Source: an uncultured Saprospiraceae bacterium
GTDB taxonomy: Bacteria; Bacteroidota; Bacteroidia; Chitinophagales; Saprospiraceae
Reading direction: 5' to 3'
DNA length: 64,000 nucleotides
NCBI GenBank assembly: GCA_938016265.1
Contig: CALLWB010000079.1
Coordinates: forward strand, 25,837-89,836
Below the pieces are notes generated by a model. It ran no database searches and was not told the DNA's origin. It saw nothing but the letters and a program-made list of their open reading frames with translations. This document shows positions 45,213 to 54,010 of the stretch, piece after piece. Positions within the stretch are counted from its first letter, which is position 1. Each line of letters starts with the position of its first letter. The position numbers and the translations under genes were made by a program.

Positions 45213-46118
45213 TTATTGAGAATCAAGAACCTGTTCCTGGTCTTTTTGCTTGTTTTTGCCCAGTTGAAAGGTTTGGTCAATGAAGGTAGTGGGGTAGTTC
45301 TCGACTCCTGGAAATCCCAGTTTGATGTCCCGACCGTCATGAGGGATGCAGGCAGTGCCGAATAGATAGTCCCAGACGCTAAGGGTGAGGCCAAAATTCA
45401 TTCCGTAAGGGTGGTCTTCAGGTAAATCGTAGGCATGATGCCAGATGTGCATTTGCGGATTGTTGAATATATACTTTAGCGGACCAAGAGGGACCGTGAT
45501 GTTGGAGTGATTGAAATGCCCAATAACAGTGGTGATGAAATAAACGACGAAAAAGTCGTTGAGCCCGATACCGAGCATGGCTAGAGGGACGTACTGAAAA
45601 AATCCGTACACAATGTTTTCCATCCAATGGTATCGAAGATGTGCGGCAAAGCCCATTTGCTCTACGGAGTGATGTACTTTATGAAATTCCCATAAAAATG
45701 GACTCCTGTGGAGGAGATTGTGAACACACCACTGGATAAAATCTCTGATGATAAAAACCATAAATAAATGTACCCAAACCGGCCAGGTCTGGACTTCTAT
45801 TGCGACTAAATTGGTTATGCCAAATACTCCAAGCAGATCTTTGAATAGCTCTACAAAAACACTGGATGCCGCATTGTATATAATCAGCGAAAACAAGAAA
45901 AAATTGAAGAACATATAAAAGAAGTCCAACCAGAAATCTTTGCGAAATTTAGGCTGGTTTTCTCGCCAGGGACGCAGTAACTCCAGTGCAAAGAAAAATG
46001 CAGAAACAACTAGCAGCATATAAAAATAGTTGCTGAAATGAGGATTTGTTATTTCCTGCCAGAGGTAACTCGCATAATTTTTATAACTATCGAGAATGAG
46101 TTGCAAATATTTTTCCAT
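45213..46118 (-). CDS. Sterol desaturase/fatty acid hydroxylase superfamily membrane protein
   Basis: This di-iron membrane enzyme has 301 residues and four or more hydrophobic segments (YFYMLLVVSAFFFALELL, WLDFFYMFFNFFLFSLIIYN, LFMVFIIRDFIQW, FFVVYFITTVIGHF). The histidine clusters of the superfamily are present: HNLLHRSPFLWEFHKVHHS (HxxxH and HxxHH), HYHWMEN-type spacing, HFNHSN and MHIWHHAYDLPEDH. Members hydroxylate or desaturate acyl chains, sterols or sphingolipids; the substrate cannot be told. The frame extends to 46193, but the ATG at 46118 (MEKYLQLILDSYKNY) gives the normal start, because the longer form adds a Lys/Ser-rich non-conserved lead. Its upstream neighbour ends in a terminator, so it is transcribed alone. 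Confidence 0.88.
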   Translation of the reverse strand: MEKYLQLILDSYKNYASYLWQEITNPHFSNYFYMLLVVSAFFFALELLRPWRENQPKFRKDFWLDFFYMFFNFFLFSLIIYNAASSVFVELFKDLLGVFGITNLVAIEVQTWPVWVHLFMVFIIRDFIQWCVHNLLHRSPFLWEFHKVHHSVEQMGFAAHLRYHWMENIVYGFFQYVPLAMLGIGLNDFFVVYFITTVIGHFNHSNITVPLGPLKYIFNNPQMHIWHHAYDLPEDHPYGMNFGLTLSVWDYLFGTACIPHDGRDIKLGFPGVENYPTTFIDQTFQLGKNKQKDQEQVLDSQ

Positions 46119-46194
46119 GCCTAAATTTATAAAATGAAGTGCGAGAATTGGTGAAAAGGGCAGACTTTTTGTCTTTTTGTCGCTCTTGAACATA

Positions 46195-46228
46195 AAAAGT
46201 GCTTACCCTTTGAAGGATAAACACTTTT
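46195..46228 (-). terminator. Terminator of the small exported protein gene
   Basis: On the minus strand AAAAGTGTTTATCCTT pairs with AAGGGTAAGCACTTTT, with two G-U pairs, followed by TTATG. Read on the plus strand the same positions give C-A mismatches, which sets the direction. Confidence 0.65.
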
Positions 46229-46249
46229 CTCAGAATATGGTTTATTGGT

Positions 46250-46504
46250 TTATTTTGGTGTTTCTTTCTTTTGCTCTTCTTCTCTTTTTGCTTTTTGTTC
46301 CTGGATGTAGGCTTGTTGCATGGCTTCGAGCAGATCTGCTTCATCCATTGTGGTAGCAGATTTTGGTGTTTGTGGCTCCACTTCAAGTGTGTTCTGATTG
46401 ATGGTTGCGCCTTTCCATCCCCAATCAATAAGATCTTGGGCGGTGATTAGGTTAGAAAAACTGATGGAAAGGGCGAAAAGGATAGCAATTTTTACTGTTT
46501 TCAT
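46250..46504 (-). CDS. Small exported protein of unknown function
   Basis: This frame encodes about 84 residues. A signal peptide (VKIAILFALSISFSNLITAQ) is followed by a short mature part: DLIDWGWKGATINQNTLEV, then a very charged, probably helical C-terminus (AYIQEQKAKREEEQKKETPK). The ATG at 46504 is preferred over the one at 46510 since it directly precedes Lys-Thr-Val-Lys. A dedicated terminator at 46195 supports it as a real gene. I do not recognise the family. Confidence 0.65.
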   Translation of the reverse strand: MKTVKIAILFALSISFSNLITAQDLIDWGWKGATINQNTLEVEPQTPKSATTMDEADLLEAMQQAYIQEQKAKREEEQKKETPK

Positions 46505-46715
46505 GAGCATTAATTTTTTGAATTACTGATAAAAAGATAATATGTTTTTGATTGCGATCTAAAATTAACTCAAAAACAAGGAGGCTTAATGCAATAACTT
46601 ATAATTGTGACTTCTGGATAGATAAGTGTACGTAATAGGTAGAAAATCGTCATTTGGAATGCCGAAGATTTCAGATTACCTGGTAGTATGAATGGTATTA
46701 AAGAATGGGAGTTTC

Positions 46716-48059
46716 CTAGAAGCCTTCAGGAATCTCGAACCCTGATTTTTGCGCTTTTTTCAGGTACGATTTTGCGTTTTTTGAATCCTTGAGTTTGGAG
46801 TAAATCATTCCCATCAGGCCTAGTGCCTTATACATTTCTGTAGGATTGAGTTCTTCAAATCTTGACAAGGCCTTTTTGGTAGTTTTTAGCGCATCGGTAT
46901 ATTGACCCTGCTCAAATTGAGAAGTGCCCAACCCGTAATATCCAGCAGGTGAAGCAGGAACCAGATCAACTATACGTTGGAAAACTTTGCTAGCTGACTG
47001 GTGGTCGCCAGACTGTTGATAGGCGAGTCCTAGTGCTTGTTGAAGTTTTACATCCTTGGGTGATTGGGAGGTGGCCGTTGTCAAAACAGAAATGGCCTTT
47101 GCAAACTCCTTTTGTTGGATGAATGATTTTCCCTGGTCCAATAAGCTGGTTGTCGCATCTTCTGAAGTGACAGGCTTTGAAGCATTCGTGTTTTCATAAA
47201 GATCCTCCAACACTTCTCTGGTCGCTTTTGAGGCGAACTGGTAGAGCTCTTTTTTTAGTAAGATGGAATTGTATAACAGGTCATCGATTTTGGCTTGTTT
47301 TACTTTATGTTCTTTGAGTGTGAACAAATGCTCCAGAAGGAGGTCATAATATTGAGGCATCATGCTCGACTTAAAACTTAGTCCTGTTAGTTTGAAGTCT
47401 TCTATATCGAGGTCGGTGTAGTAGTAGTAAGGTTTGTTCTCAAAGCTAGGGAAATAGATTAGCCAATTGTAGGCAGACTCTATATCTGGCGGTGATTCTG
47501 CCTTCAATGGACGGACAATCAGTTTCCTGTAGTGAGACATTGCAATTAGAAAAAACAGCCCTCTTTCCTGATTCGTTTTCAGTGCCATATCATTGAAGAA
47601 AAAGCGTTGGTTTTTGTATCCATAGTCCTTGGTTGGATAGATGACTTGGTTGAAAAGAAAATCGTAGTAGGTTGTAAGGTGTTCTATTTTTGTCTTTGGT
47701 CTGTTGATTAATTGGTTGAGGGTCAGTTTGTTTTTCTCCTTGTCAGTAATGTCGAAATAGTTGGACAATTGGATGACGGTATAACAATATAATAGGTCCT
47801 GATCCCCTTGTACTTCTAAAAAATCTTTCTCTAATAGAAATCGTTTGCCTTGAACAGCGGCAATGACAAAACTTTTGGTAAATGTTAATTCGGGAGCTGT
47901 TACCGCATTGAGCGATTTCATAAATCCTTTCAGTTCCTCTCTATTTTTGTAGGTGCGCAGGCTACTTGCTAGTTGGATCGTTTGATCATTCAATAGCTCG
48001 GTTTGCGCCTGAACTGGTAGGTTAAGAATTAGAATTAGAAAAATTATCAAAAATCTCAT
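46716..48059 (-). CDS. Exported TPR protein
   Basis: This protein of 447 residues has a signal peptide (FLIIFLILILNLPVQAQ). The first ~300 residues are helical without a clear family. The C-terminal ~140 residues have at least three TPR units: GKSFIQQKEFAKAISVLTTA, KLQQALGLAYQQSGDHQSAS, AGYYGLGTSQFEQGQYTDAL, and a final KNAKSYLKKAQKSG. TPR arrays mediate protein-protein contact in the periplasm. It is divergent from the glycosyltransferase gene across an 850-base gap, with no obvious operon partner. Confidence 0.8.
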   Translation of the reverse strand: MRFLIIFLILILNLPVQAQTELLNDQTIQLASSLRTYKNREELKGFMKSLNAVTAPELTFTKSFVIAAVQGKRFLLEKDFLEVQGDQDLLYCYTVIQLSNYFDITDKEKNKLTLNQLINRPKTKIEHLTTYYDFLFNQVIYPTKDYGYKNQRFFFNDMALKTNQERGLFFLIAMSHYRKLIVRPLKAESPPDIESAYNWLIYFPSFENKPYYYYTDLDIEDFKLTGLSFKSSMMPQYYDLLLEHLFTLKEHKVKQAKIDDLLYNSILLKKELYQFASKATREVLEDLYENTNASKPVTSEDATTSLLDQGKSFIQQKEFAKAISVLTTATSQSPKDVKLQQALGLAYQQSGDHQSASKVFQRIVDLVPASPAGYYGLGTSQFEQGQYTDALKTTKKALSRFEELNPTEMYKALGLMGMIYSKLKDSKNAKSYLKKAQKSGFEIPEGF

Positions 48060-48569
48060 ACTATATTATTTATGAATTGCGAAGATAACGAAGTTGTTCA
48101 AAAAATACGACTTGGATTCAAGTATTATAGCCGTTTGAAATTCGATAGCGCTTTATTAGTCTTCACAAAGTGGTTTTCAATAAAGACTATGCAAATTGCA
48201 TGCTGAAATTGAAAATTATTTTTTTTTAAGCTTGAAGAAAAAAAGTATTTCATAAAATTTTAGGCAGTAACTAATTAATTGTATTAACTAACCTTTTGAA
48301 GATTAACGAATAACACATTATTTGTAATTGGCAATTTCCGTGACTCGGCGGTTACATTATGAAATAAAATTTACTTTCGTGCAACCTTTTTTTTCTTTTC
48401 CACGACTCTATTATTAACGTTGCAATTGTAGCAGGATCGTTTAGAAAATTAGATGCAATAAATTGGTAGCGTGCAAGTTAAAAAAGTAATATTCTTTATA
48501 TAGGGTCTATTTAAGTATTTACGCTATATTTACGAATTCAAGAAGTATATGGGTTTCATTTGGTTTGAT

Positions 48570-48605
48570 AAAAGCTTAACTGGGAAAGCCAGTTGGGCTT
48601 TTTTC
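48570..48605 (+). terminator. Orphan Rho-independent terminator
   Basis: Arms AAAAGCTTAACTGG (48570-48583) and CCAGTTGGGCTTTT (48589-48602) pair with two G-U pairs around a five-base loop and are followed by a T-run. No plus-strand gene precedes it. Confidence 0.75.
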
Positions 48606-48867
48606 TTTTTTGGAAAGTCCTTAAAAATTTTTAGACCGCTTTGCTGACAGAGAACAGACCACTTCGTTGCGAGATCGCTCCCTGGCGCTTCGAGACTTTT
48701 TGGTAGAAAGCAATGGATTAACATTCTAAAAATTAGCATCGCTTATTTCTGCGCGCACTCAAAAATGTCCGTATGCTCCTTTTCTCTGTGACTCAGCACC
48801 TCTGCGTTTTAAAAAAAATCCAGCTTCCTGCTTCTGGTCGCCTATTCTTCTCTTTCCGTAAATCAGA

Positions 48868-48899
48868 TTTTCTCCCCAAGCAAAAAAGAAGTACATTTG
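48868..48899 (+). promoter_or_regulatory. Promoter of the glycosyltransferase gene
   Basis: TTTT (48868-48871), 20 bases, then TACATTTG (48892-48899), an exact -7 match. The ATG at 48907 follows only 7 bases later, so the transcript is leaderless or nearly so. Confidence 0.6.
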
Positions 48900-48906
48900 C
48901 CTCGAT

Positions 48907-50562
48907 ATGGATGCGCTATTTTCAAATAAAATATGGTGGATTATTCTAGGCGTTATCGTCGTTTTTAATCTATTTGTTGCCAATCACACCACAGCTTTGT
49001 GGGAGGAGGACGAAACGGCATATGCCGGCATTTCCAGCCAAATGGTCAAGAATGGGGATTGGGTCAATCCTGGTTTTGTTTGGTCGGATGTGCACCGAAA
49101 ACCACCGATGCATTTCTGGTCGATTGCAGTCAGCTACAAGCTGTTTGGGATAAACGAATTTGCGACCAGAATCCCTTCCGCCTTTGCTTATTTGTTTCTT
49201 TTGTTGACTATTTATTTTTTGGGTGGGAAGTGTTTTGGTAGGAATACCGCGCTCCTGGCCATTTTAGTGCTCAGTAGCTCCTTTCTGGTGCCCAACATGG
49301 CAAAAATCGGATTTACAGACAACGGGTTGCTCCTATGGTCGACCGTGGCGGTGTTTTCACTTTATTTGTTTCTTCAATCCGTAGAAAAAAAGTGGTTGAT
49401 TTTATTTTGGATAGCGGTCAGTTTGGGCGTGCTAATCAAGGGACCACCAATTCTGATTCTTACGATGGGAATATGGGGTTTTCTATTTGTTTTTGCTGGC
49501 GCTTATCGGTCTTCCCTAATAAAGATGCATCCCTGGTTTTTTCTCCCACTTTCTCTGTTGCCTTTGTTCATTTGGGGATATCTGTCTTACCAGAAGGATG
49601 GGGGAGAGACCGTCAATTTTTTGATCGACTGGTACATTATGAAGCGGTTTAGGGGCGAAGGACATGTCTTTGGACAGACGGGACCTCCTGGCTACCATTT
49701 GGCCGTTTTCCTACTGGCATTTTTACCATGGATGGGGTATTTTCCTGCAGCACTCAAATCTTTGTACACAAAACTTAAGCAGCCTGATTTTGATACGCTG
49801 TTTCTGATCGGCTGGCTTTTGTTTGGCTGGTTTTTTTATGAAATAATGTCTAGCAAGCTTCCTTCCTATAGTATCGCCGCAATGCCTTGTGCTGCGCTCT
49901 TAATAGCTAAACAGATCATTGCGGTCGATGCAGACAAAACAGTCCATTCAAATTGGGTGAAGGTGAGTTCTGCGGTTATGTTTTTGATTACTTTTTTCCT
50001 GATGATGACGATCGTAGTGGCTGGCTATAAATTTGGTCAACGGGATGGAATGTTTCGAGGAGTATTTATTGTTGTCATCTGTTGGTCTATTTGTATTGTT
50101 GGAGTTACTTCGACTTATATGAGTAAGATGAGGATTAGTGTCCTTTCTTGTGCGTTGTTTGGTTTATTGACGACGACATTGGTTTGGACCCGACTAGCGC
50201 CTGTAATCGAAGCGCAACGGTCAACTAATAAGAAGTTGGCGATTCGGTTGGCTAAAATTGCACCTTCCGATATGACGGTCGTGTTAGGAGAGGGCGTCAA
50301 GCAACTGCCTGGGATACCCTTCTATTTATCTCAGCATTTCGATACGGTATATCATGAAAAAATGCTGGAGGAGGCCCAAAGAATCTACGACACACCAGGC
50401 GACCGCCTATACCTTATGGGAGATTACTGGTATGAAAGATGGAATAAAGAGTGGTCTGCAACAAACAAATCGCTAGGCTATTCCGAAAAGGTCGAAATTT
50501 GGAATATGGAAAAACTAGAAAAGTCGCACTACTGGCTAGTTATGAAAAACCCACCAAAGTAG
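48907..50562 (+). CDS. ArnT/PMT-type (GT39/GT83) membrane glycosyltransferase
   Basis: This protein of 551 residues has about 11 hydrophobic segments starting with WWIILGVIVVFNLFV. The catalytic-loop acidic motif of the family is at 33-36 (EEDETAYAGISSQM), followed by GDWVNPGFVWSDVHRKPPMH and the conserved KPP and FGINEFATRIPSA segment. These proteins transfer sugars from polyprenyl-phosphate donors to lipids or proteins on the outer side of the inner membrane. The C-terminal ~100 residues are a soluble domain. The exact acceptor is unknown; proteins in the ArnT group add aminoarabinose to lipid A, but others glycosylate proteins. The gene stands alone and its 3' end nearly meets the minus-strand small gene at 50569. 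Confidence 0.87.
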   Translation: MDALFSNKIWWIILGVIVVFNLFVANHTTALWEEDETAYAGISSQMVKNGDWVNPGFVWSDVHRKPPMHFWSIAVSYKLFGINEFATRIPSAFAYLFLLLTIYFLGGKCFGRNTALLAILVLSSSFLVPNMAKIGFTDNGLLLWSTVAVFSLYLFLQSVEKKWLILFWIAVSLGVLIKGPPILILTMGIWGFLFVFAGAYRSSLIKMHPWFFLPLSLLPLFIWGYLSYQKDGGETVNFLIDWYIMKRFRGEGHVFGQTGPPGYHLAVFLLAFLPWMGYFPAALKSLYTKLKQPDFDTLFLIGWLLFGWFFYEIMSSKLPSYSIAAMPCAALLIAKQIIAVDADKTVHSNWVKVSSAVMFLITFFLMMTIVVAGYKFGQRDGMFRGVFIVVICWSICIVGVTSTYMSKMRISVLSCALFGLLTTTLVWTRLAPVIEAQRSTNKKLAIRLAKIAPSDMTVVLGEGVKQLPGIPFYLSQHFDTVYHEKMLEEAQRIYDTPGDRLYLMGDYWYERWNKEWSATNKSLGYSEKVEIWNMEKLEKSHYWLVMKNPPK

Positions 50563-50568
50563 AAAGGC

Positions 50569-50727
50569 CTATCCGTTGTTGTACATAAATATAGAAAACA
50601 TAAGGAAAAGTAGGACAACGGTGATCACTCCAACGATCATTACAAAACGTTTACCTTCCTTAGAAGCTTCCGCTTTCTTTTTACGTTCAAATTCTTTTCT
50701 TTTTTGTTTGGCTTCTGCTTTATTCAT
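50569..50727 (-). CDS. Small membrane protein, 52 residues
   Basis: This short frame starts MNKAEAKQKRKEFERKKKAE. The first ~27 residues are strongly basic and probably helical. A single membrane segment follows (VMIVGVITVVLLFLMFSIFM) and ends in YNNG. The pattern of basic helix plus one membrane span is too organised for a random frame, and the frame on the other strand here (50576-50815) looks like its shadow. It is convergent with the glycosyltransferase gene, six bases apart. Function is unknown. Confidence 0.7.
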   Translation of the reverse strand: MNKAEAKQKRKEFERKKKAEASKEGKRFVMIVGVITVVLLFLMFSIFMYNNG

Positions 50728-51155
50728 ACTAGTATTTCTTTTTCTATTGGTTGGTATTAGCTTAAGTTTAAAGCCTGTTTGGTATTGTATTGTTTTTTCT
50801 CAATTCATGAATTGAGTTAAACGCACTCTAATTTATAAAATATTTTATCTATTCCAAAAAAGACAACGGCCCATCCGAATATTTCTAACTTAAAATGGAC
50901 TGTAAACTAGATTTTGGTAGACTTTTTATGCTCATTATTTAATAAATGAATAGCATTGCTTTATGAATACTAAAGTTAACTAAAATTCATTGAAGTACGT
51001 TTTTTATTATTTCCTGAGCAATTTGGCTGGCAGATTGGTGGGCACCGTTTATTTGAATACTAGTTTCCGGTGTTGCCAAACACAGATCCTCGATGTTGGG
51101 CAATAGTTTCTAATTTGAGAAAAATCAATGGTCGATGTAGGGCTAACTAAATAGA
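50728..51155. other. AT-rich intergenic region
   Basis: About 430 bases between two minus-strand genes; I see no gene, repeat or clear promoter in it. Confidence 0.5.
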
Positions 51156-51656
51156 TTAGCCTAAGTTTAACAACTGATTGTTCAAAAATACCTTATAGTC
51201 GTAGGTGTAAGATTCAAGCGTCTTTTTGATCATAAGCATGAATTCTTTCTCGTCTTGTGGATCACCAAAGTCCGTTTTTCCCATAAAGTGAATTTCCCAT
51301 GTCTTTCCAGCTTTGTTCACTTTCGTCAGCCGCATATTGGAAGCCATTTTCGTTAATCCATTTTGCGCAATATGTGATAAAGAAGCAAAAATGGGATCTG
51401 TTACAGGGTCTTTTAATCCGATTTCTTTGTAGCCCAAATCATGCGCACTCAAATAGTCATACACCCGAATAGAAGAGTAGGTAATTCCTTTTTTTAGTTC
51501 AATATGTGGTTTCGGACGATTCTCTACTTCTGCCTGTATTGCTTTTTTGCCGATAGTTGGCTTGTTGGTGGTAGTGGCAGGAGTTACCTCACTTTTGCAT
51601 CCTAACAAAGAGACAATAAATACAATTAGGACCAATTTTATTGTTAACGTATTCAT
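51156..51656 (-). CDS. Lipoprotein of unknown function
   Basis: This protein of 166 residues has a good lipoprotein signal (LVLIVFIVSLLGC, lipobox LLGC). The mature part begins with a Thr/Pro/Lys-rich linker, then one compact domain with VYDYLSAHDLGYKEIGLKDP, IAQNGLTKMASNMRLTKVNK and KTWEIHFMGKTDFGDP. I know no family with this pattern. The neighbouring helicase gene lies 81 bases upstream on the same strand, but the two probably have separate roles. Confidence 0.72.
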   Translation of the reverse strand: MNTLTIKLVLIVFIVSLLGCKSEVTPATTTNKPTIGKKAIQAEVENRPKPHIELKKGITYSSIRVYDYLSAHDLGYKEIGLKDPVTDPIFASLSHIAQNGLTKMASNMRLTKVNKAGKTWEIHFMGKTDFGDPQDEKEFMLMIKKTLESYTYDYKVFLNNQLLNLG

Positions 51657-51737
51657 AGGTAGGGTGGTATTTAGTTGTTAAGTTTTTGGTTATTTCTAGT
51701 TAGTAAGTCCAGTGGATTCAATTACAAGTATAAAAAA

Positions 51738-53030
51738 TTATATAAAATGCTGTTCATAATATTCAACGATTCGTTCATCCACTAAAACATCTCTTGGGCG
51801 AATTCTTTGTTTAAGGATGATGCCTTCTAGAGTGGTGCATCTGCTAAGCGCAACATAGGTCTGACCGTGCGCAAACGCTCCTGCTCCCAGATGCACAATC
51901 ACCTTGTCAAAGGTTTTACCTTGACTTTTGTGGATGGTGATCGCCCAGGCGAGACGGATTGGATACTGTTTGAACGTTCCAATCGGATCCGCCTCGATCT
52001 CATTTTTGTCGTTTATTTTGTGTTTTAGAATCTCCCATTCTGTTTGCTGGACTTCGATATCGCGTTTGCCTTTTCCTTCTTGGTCTACGGTGACAATGAT
52101 TCGGTCTTCCTGGAGTTTGGTAATGGTGCCAATGGTGCCATTGACATATTTTCGTTTGGGGTCATTTTTTACAAACATCACTTGTGCTCCTTCCCGAAGT
52201 TTTAAAATTAAATCCGTCGGAAAAACCCGGTTATTAAAATTGCCATTCACTGAACCAGCGTAGGTGATTTCAACTCCTGTCAGTCGTTTTAGTCGTTGTT
52301 GATTGATTTGATCTACAACGGCGTTGCGAGCGGACAAAGTGATATAACCCTCATAACTGTCGTCTGGCAATTCACTAAATCGCTCATTGATAGCGTCCAA
52401 ATCGTCCATATCAAAACGACGGGTACGAATCGCATCTAACAATCGAATGAAATACCGATTGGTTTGTCGATAAACGGTAGTCAGCTCCATCATTTCCAGT
52501 TCAAAATCCTGGAATATATTGGCGGAAAAAAAGTAGGGGCTCTCATATTGTTCTCTGAAAAACATCACCTCTTGATTATTGACCACTGGTGGAAGCTGAA
52601 ACAAATCTCCAAAAAAGACCATCTGCTTACCGCCAAAAGGCAAATCCGGATTGCCGCCGTTTATCCGCAAGAAATAATCAATATTATCCAACATATCTGC
52701 CCGGACCATCGAAATCTCATCGATGATAACCACCTCCAGGTTTCTGTACAAATTTTTAAAGCGCTTAGGCTTAATGTCCTTTTTTGTAATCGGCTTAGGA
52801 GGGAAACCAAAAAAAGAATGGATGGTTTGCCCCTTTACATTTAGCGCTGCGATGCCAGTAGGAGCAAGAACTACAGTTTTTTTCTTGGTGGTGGTACGAA
52901 AGAGTTGAAGTAAGGTCGATTTTCCTGTTCCCGCCCGACCAGTGATAAATGCACTTTTGTTGGTTTTGTCCAGCAGGTCCAAAGTGTCCTGAAATTGAGC
53001 ATTAAGTTCTATAGGTGGTTTGTCTAACAT
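51738..53030 (-). CDS. PIF1/RecD-type DNA helicase
   Basis: This superfamily 1B helicase has 430 residues. The Walker A motif is ITGRAGTGKSTLLQL, followed by VVLAPTGIAALNVKGQTIHS (motif Ia), VVIIDEISMVRADMLD (Walker B), FGDLFQLPPVV (motif III) and near the C-terminus IRLAWAITIHKSQGKTFDK (motif V) and YVALSRCTTLEGI (motif VI). PIF1-type enzymes unwind DNA 5' to 3' and resolve G-quadruplexes or RNA-DNA hybrids. The frame runs to 53078, but the ATG at 53030 (MLDKPPIELNAQFQ) lies just after a TATTTTTG promoter element on the minus strand, so the upstream extension would fall before the transcript. Confidence 0.9.
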   Translation of the reverse strand: MLDKPPIELNAQFQDTLDLLDKTNKSAFITGRAGTGKSTLLQLFRTTTKKKTVVLAPTGIAALNVKGQTIHSFFGFPPKPITKKDIKPKRFKNLYRNLEVVIIDEISMVRADMLDNIDYFLRINGGNPDLPFGGKQMVFFGDLFQLPPVVNNQEVMFFREQYESPYFFSANIFQDFELEMMELTTVYRQTNRYFIRLLDAIRTRRFDMDDLDAINERFSELPDDSYEGYITLSARNAVVDQINQQRLKRLTGVEITYAGSVNGNFNNRVFPTDLILKLREGAQVMFVKNDPKRKYVNGTIGTITKLQEDRIIVTVDQEGKGKRDIEVQQTEWEILKHKINDKNEIEADPIGTFKQYPIRLAWAITIHKSQGKTFDKVIVHLGAGAFAHGQTYVALSRCTTLEGIILKQRIRPRDVLVDERIVEYYEQHFI

Positions 53031-53034
53031 GGTG

Positions 53035-53042
53035 CAAAAATA
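53035..53042 (-). promoter_or_regulatory. -7 element of the PIF1-type helicase gene
   Basis: TATTTTTG on the minus strand matches TAnnTTTG exactly and ends four bases before the ATG at 53030. No -33 TTTG is visible. The transcript would be leaderless. Confidence 0.5.
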
Positions 53043-53163
53043 ACACTTCCTTTCGAATGCGGGCATTATTGAATACAAGATTAAAAGAATATTTTCCTAT
53101 AAAAAAAACGCCACTTGTTTTCAGATAGCCATACTCCCTATTCATTCGTGCTCGCATTCAACA

Positions 53164-53799
53164 TTAAATATATTCCATTACCAAAAATCGAAGCTGGTCA
53201 TAAAGTTCTGCATACCAATTGGGGCAAAAAGGACAGGGGACGGGAGTTTTATCGATCCTAAAGTCAGTAGGAGCTACTATAATCGCTGTTTTCGAAATTC
53301 CAGTTGCCTTTATCAAGGAGGATAGTTCTGCCAACTCTTCACTGGTACCCAGCATGTTTTCAAAAAGAAACTCCTCCGTTTTCAGTTGTCGGCCATCCGC
53401 ATTTGCTTTTTCTTTATCATAGGAATTAGGAAATGCAAGGCTGTTACCGGAAGGACCAGGATAGTAAATCCCTTCTGGGAATTGTTGGTTGTTCATTGTT
53501 CTAGGGCCAATGCTTAATGGGGAAGTGATGGGGTATTCGATAATAGATTTTGGTGAAAAAGGTTGTGCAGAAGCCCAAATTTCTATCCGTTGTTGTTTTT
53601 TAAAGACGAATATTAGGAGGGAGTCTGGTGGAATATTTATTCCAACCTTTGAAAAAATGGGTGTAAACTTTTGATTAATAGAAGATATTGCTACTTTAGC
53701 TTGACTTTTGACTTCTAAATCTCCTTGTGGAGATCGACATCCTACCCCAAAAACAAGAATGATGCAAAAAATGCATATGATATAAACGTGTCTGTGCAT
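53164..53799 (-). CDS. YafK-like L,D-transpeptidase-fold lipoprotein without the catalytic motif
   Basis: This protein of 211 residues starts with a lipoprotein signal (ICIFCIILVFGVGC). The body follows the order of YafK-type L,D-transpeptidases: LLIFVFKKQQRIEIWASA, GPRTMNNQQFPEGIYYPG, NSLAFPNSYDKEKANADGRQ, then after a gap AIIVAPTDFRI and PNWYAELYDQLRFL. In active members the segment after the PNAYD-type block carries HG-x(n)-S-x-GC. Here that stretch reads LFENMLGTSEELAELS and has neither the His nor the Cys. I therefore infer a transpeptidase-fold protein that has lost peptidoglycan cross-linking or protein-attachment activity. The family link is from sequence pattern only. Confidence 0.6.
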   Translation of the reverse strand: MHRHVYIICIFCIILVFGVGCRSPQGDLEVKSQAKVAISSINQKFTPIFSKVGINIPPDSLLIFVFKKQQRIEIWASAQPFSPKSIIEYPITSPLSIGPRTMNNQQFPEGIYYPGPSGNSLAFPNSYDKEKANADGRQLKTEEFLFENMLGTSEELAELSSLIKATGISKTAIIVAPTDFRIDKTPVPCPFCPNWYAELYDQLRFLVMEYI

Positions 53800-54010
53800 T
53801 GAGCTAATATAGAGAATTGTTAATAACTTTTAATTCATTTTTTTTTATGATGTTTGTGGGCTTAGTAAATTAAGTTTACCTTTATCCCTTATTTAAAGGC
53901 TATATAGCAGCATTACTCTGTTGAAGTTACACAAAAGTTAGGAAAATATTTTATAAATTTCTAATGTGTTTTCAAGTACTAAAAAAGGATTTAGAATATA
54001 ATTTTACCTT

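Larger units (their letters stand above)
48060..48906. other. 847-base intergenic region
   Basis: It contains TATATTTA at 48525 followed by a strong plus-strand terminator at 48570 with only about 45 bases between them. The GT promoter lies at its end. A CTCTGTGACTCAGCACCTCTG-like stretch near 48795 is reminiscent of short intergenic repeats in other genomes. No gene is visible. Confidence 0.5.

Noticed and set aside
50576..50815. 79-codon plus-strand frame
   Set aside because: It is the shadow of the more protein-like 52-residue minus-strand gene at 50569-50727.
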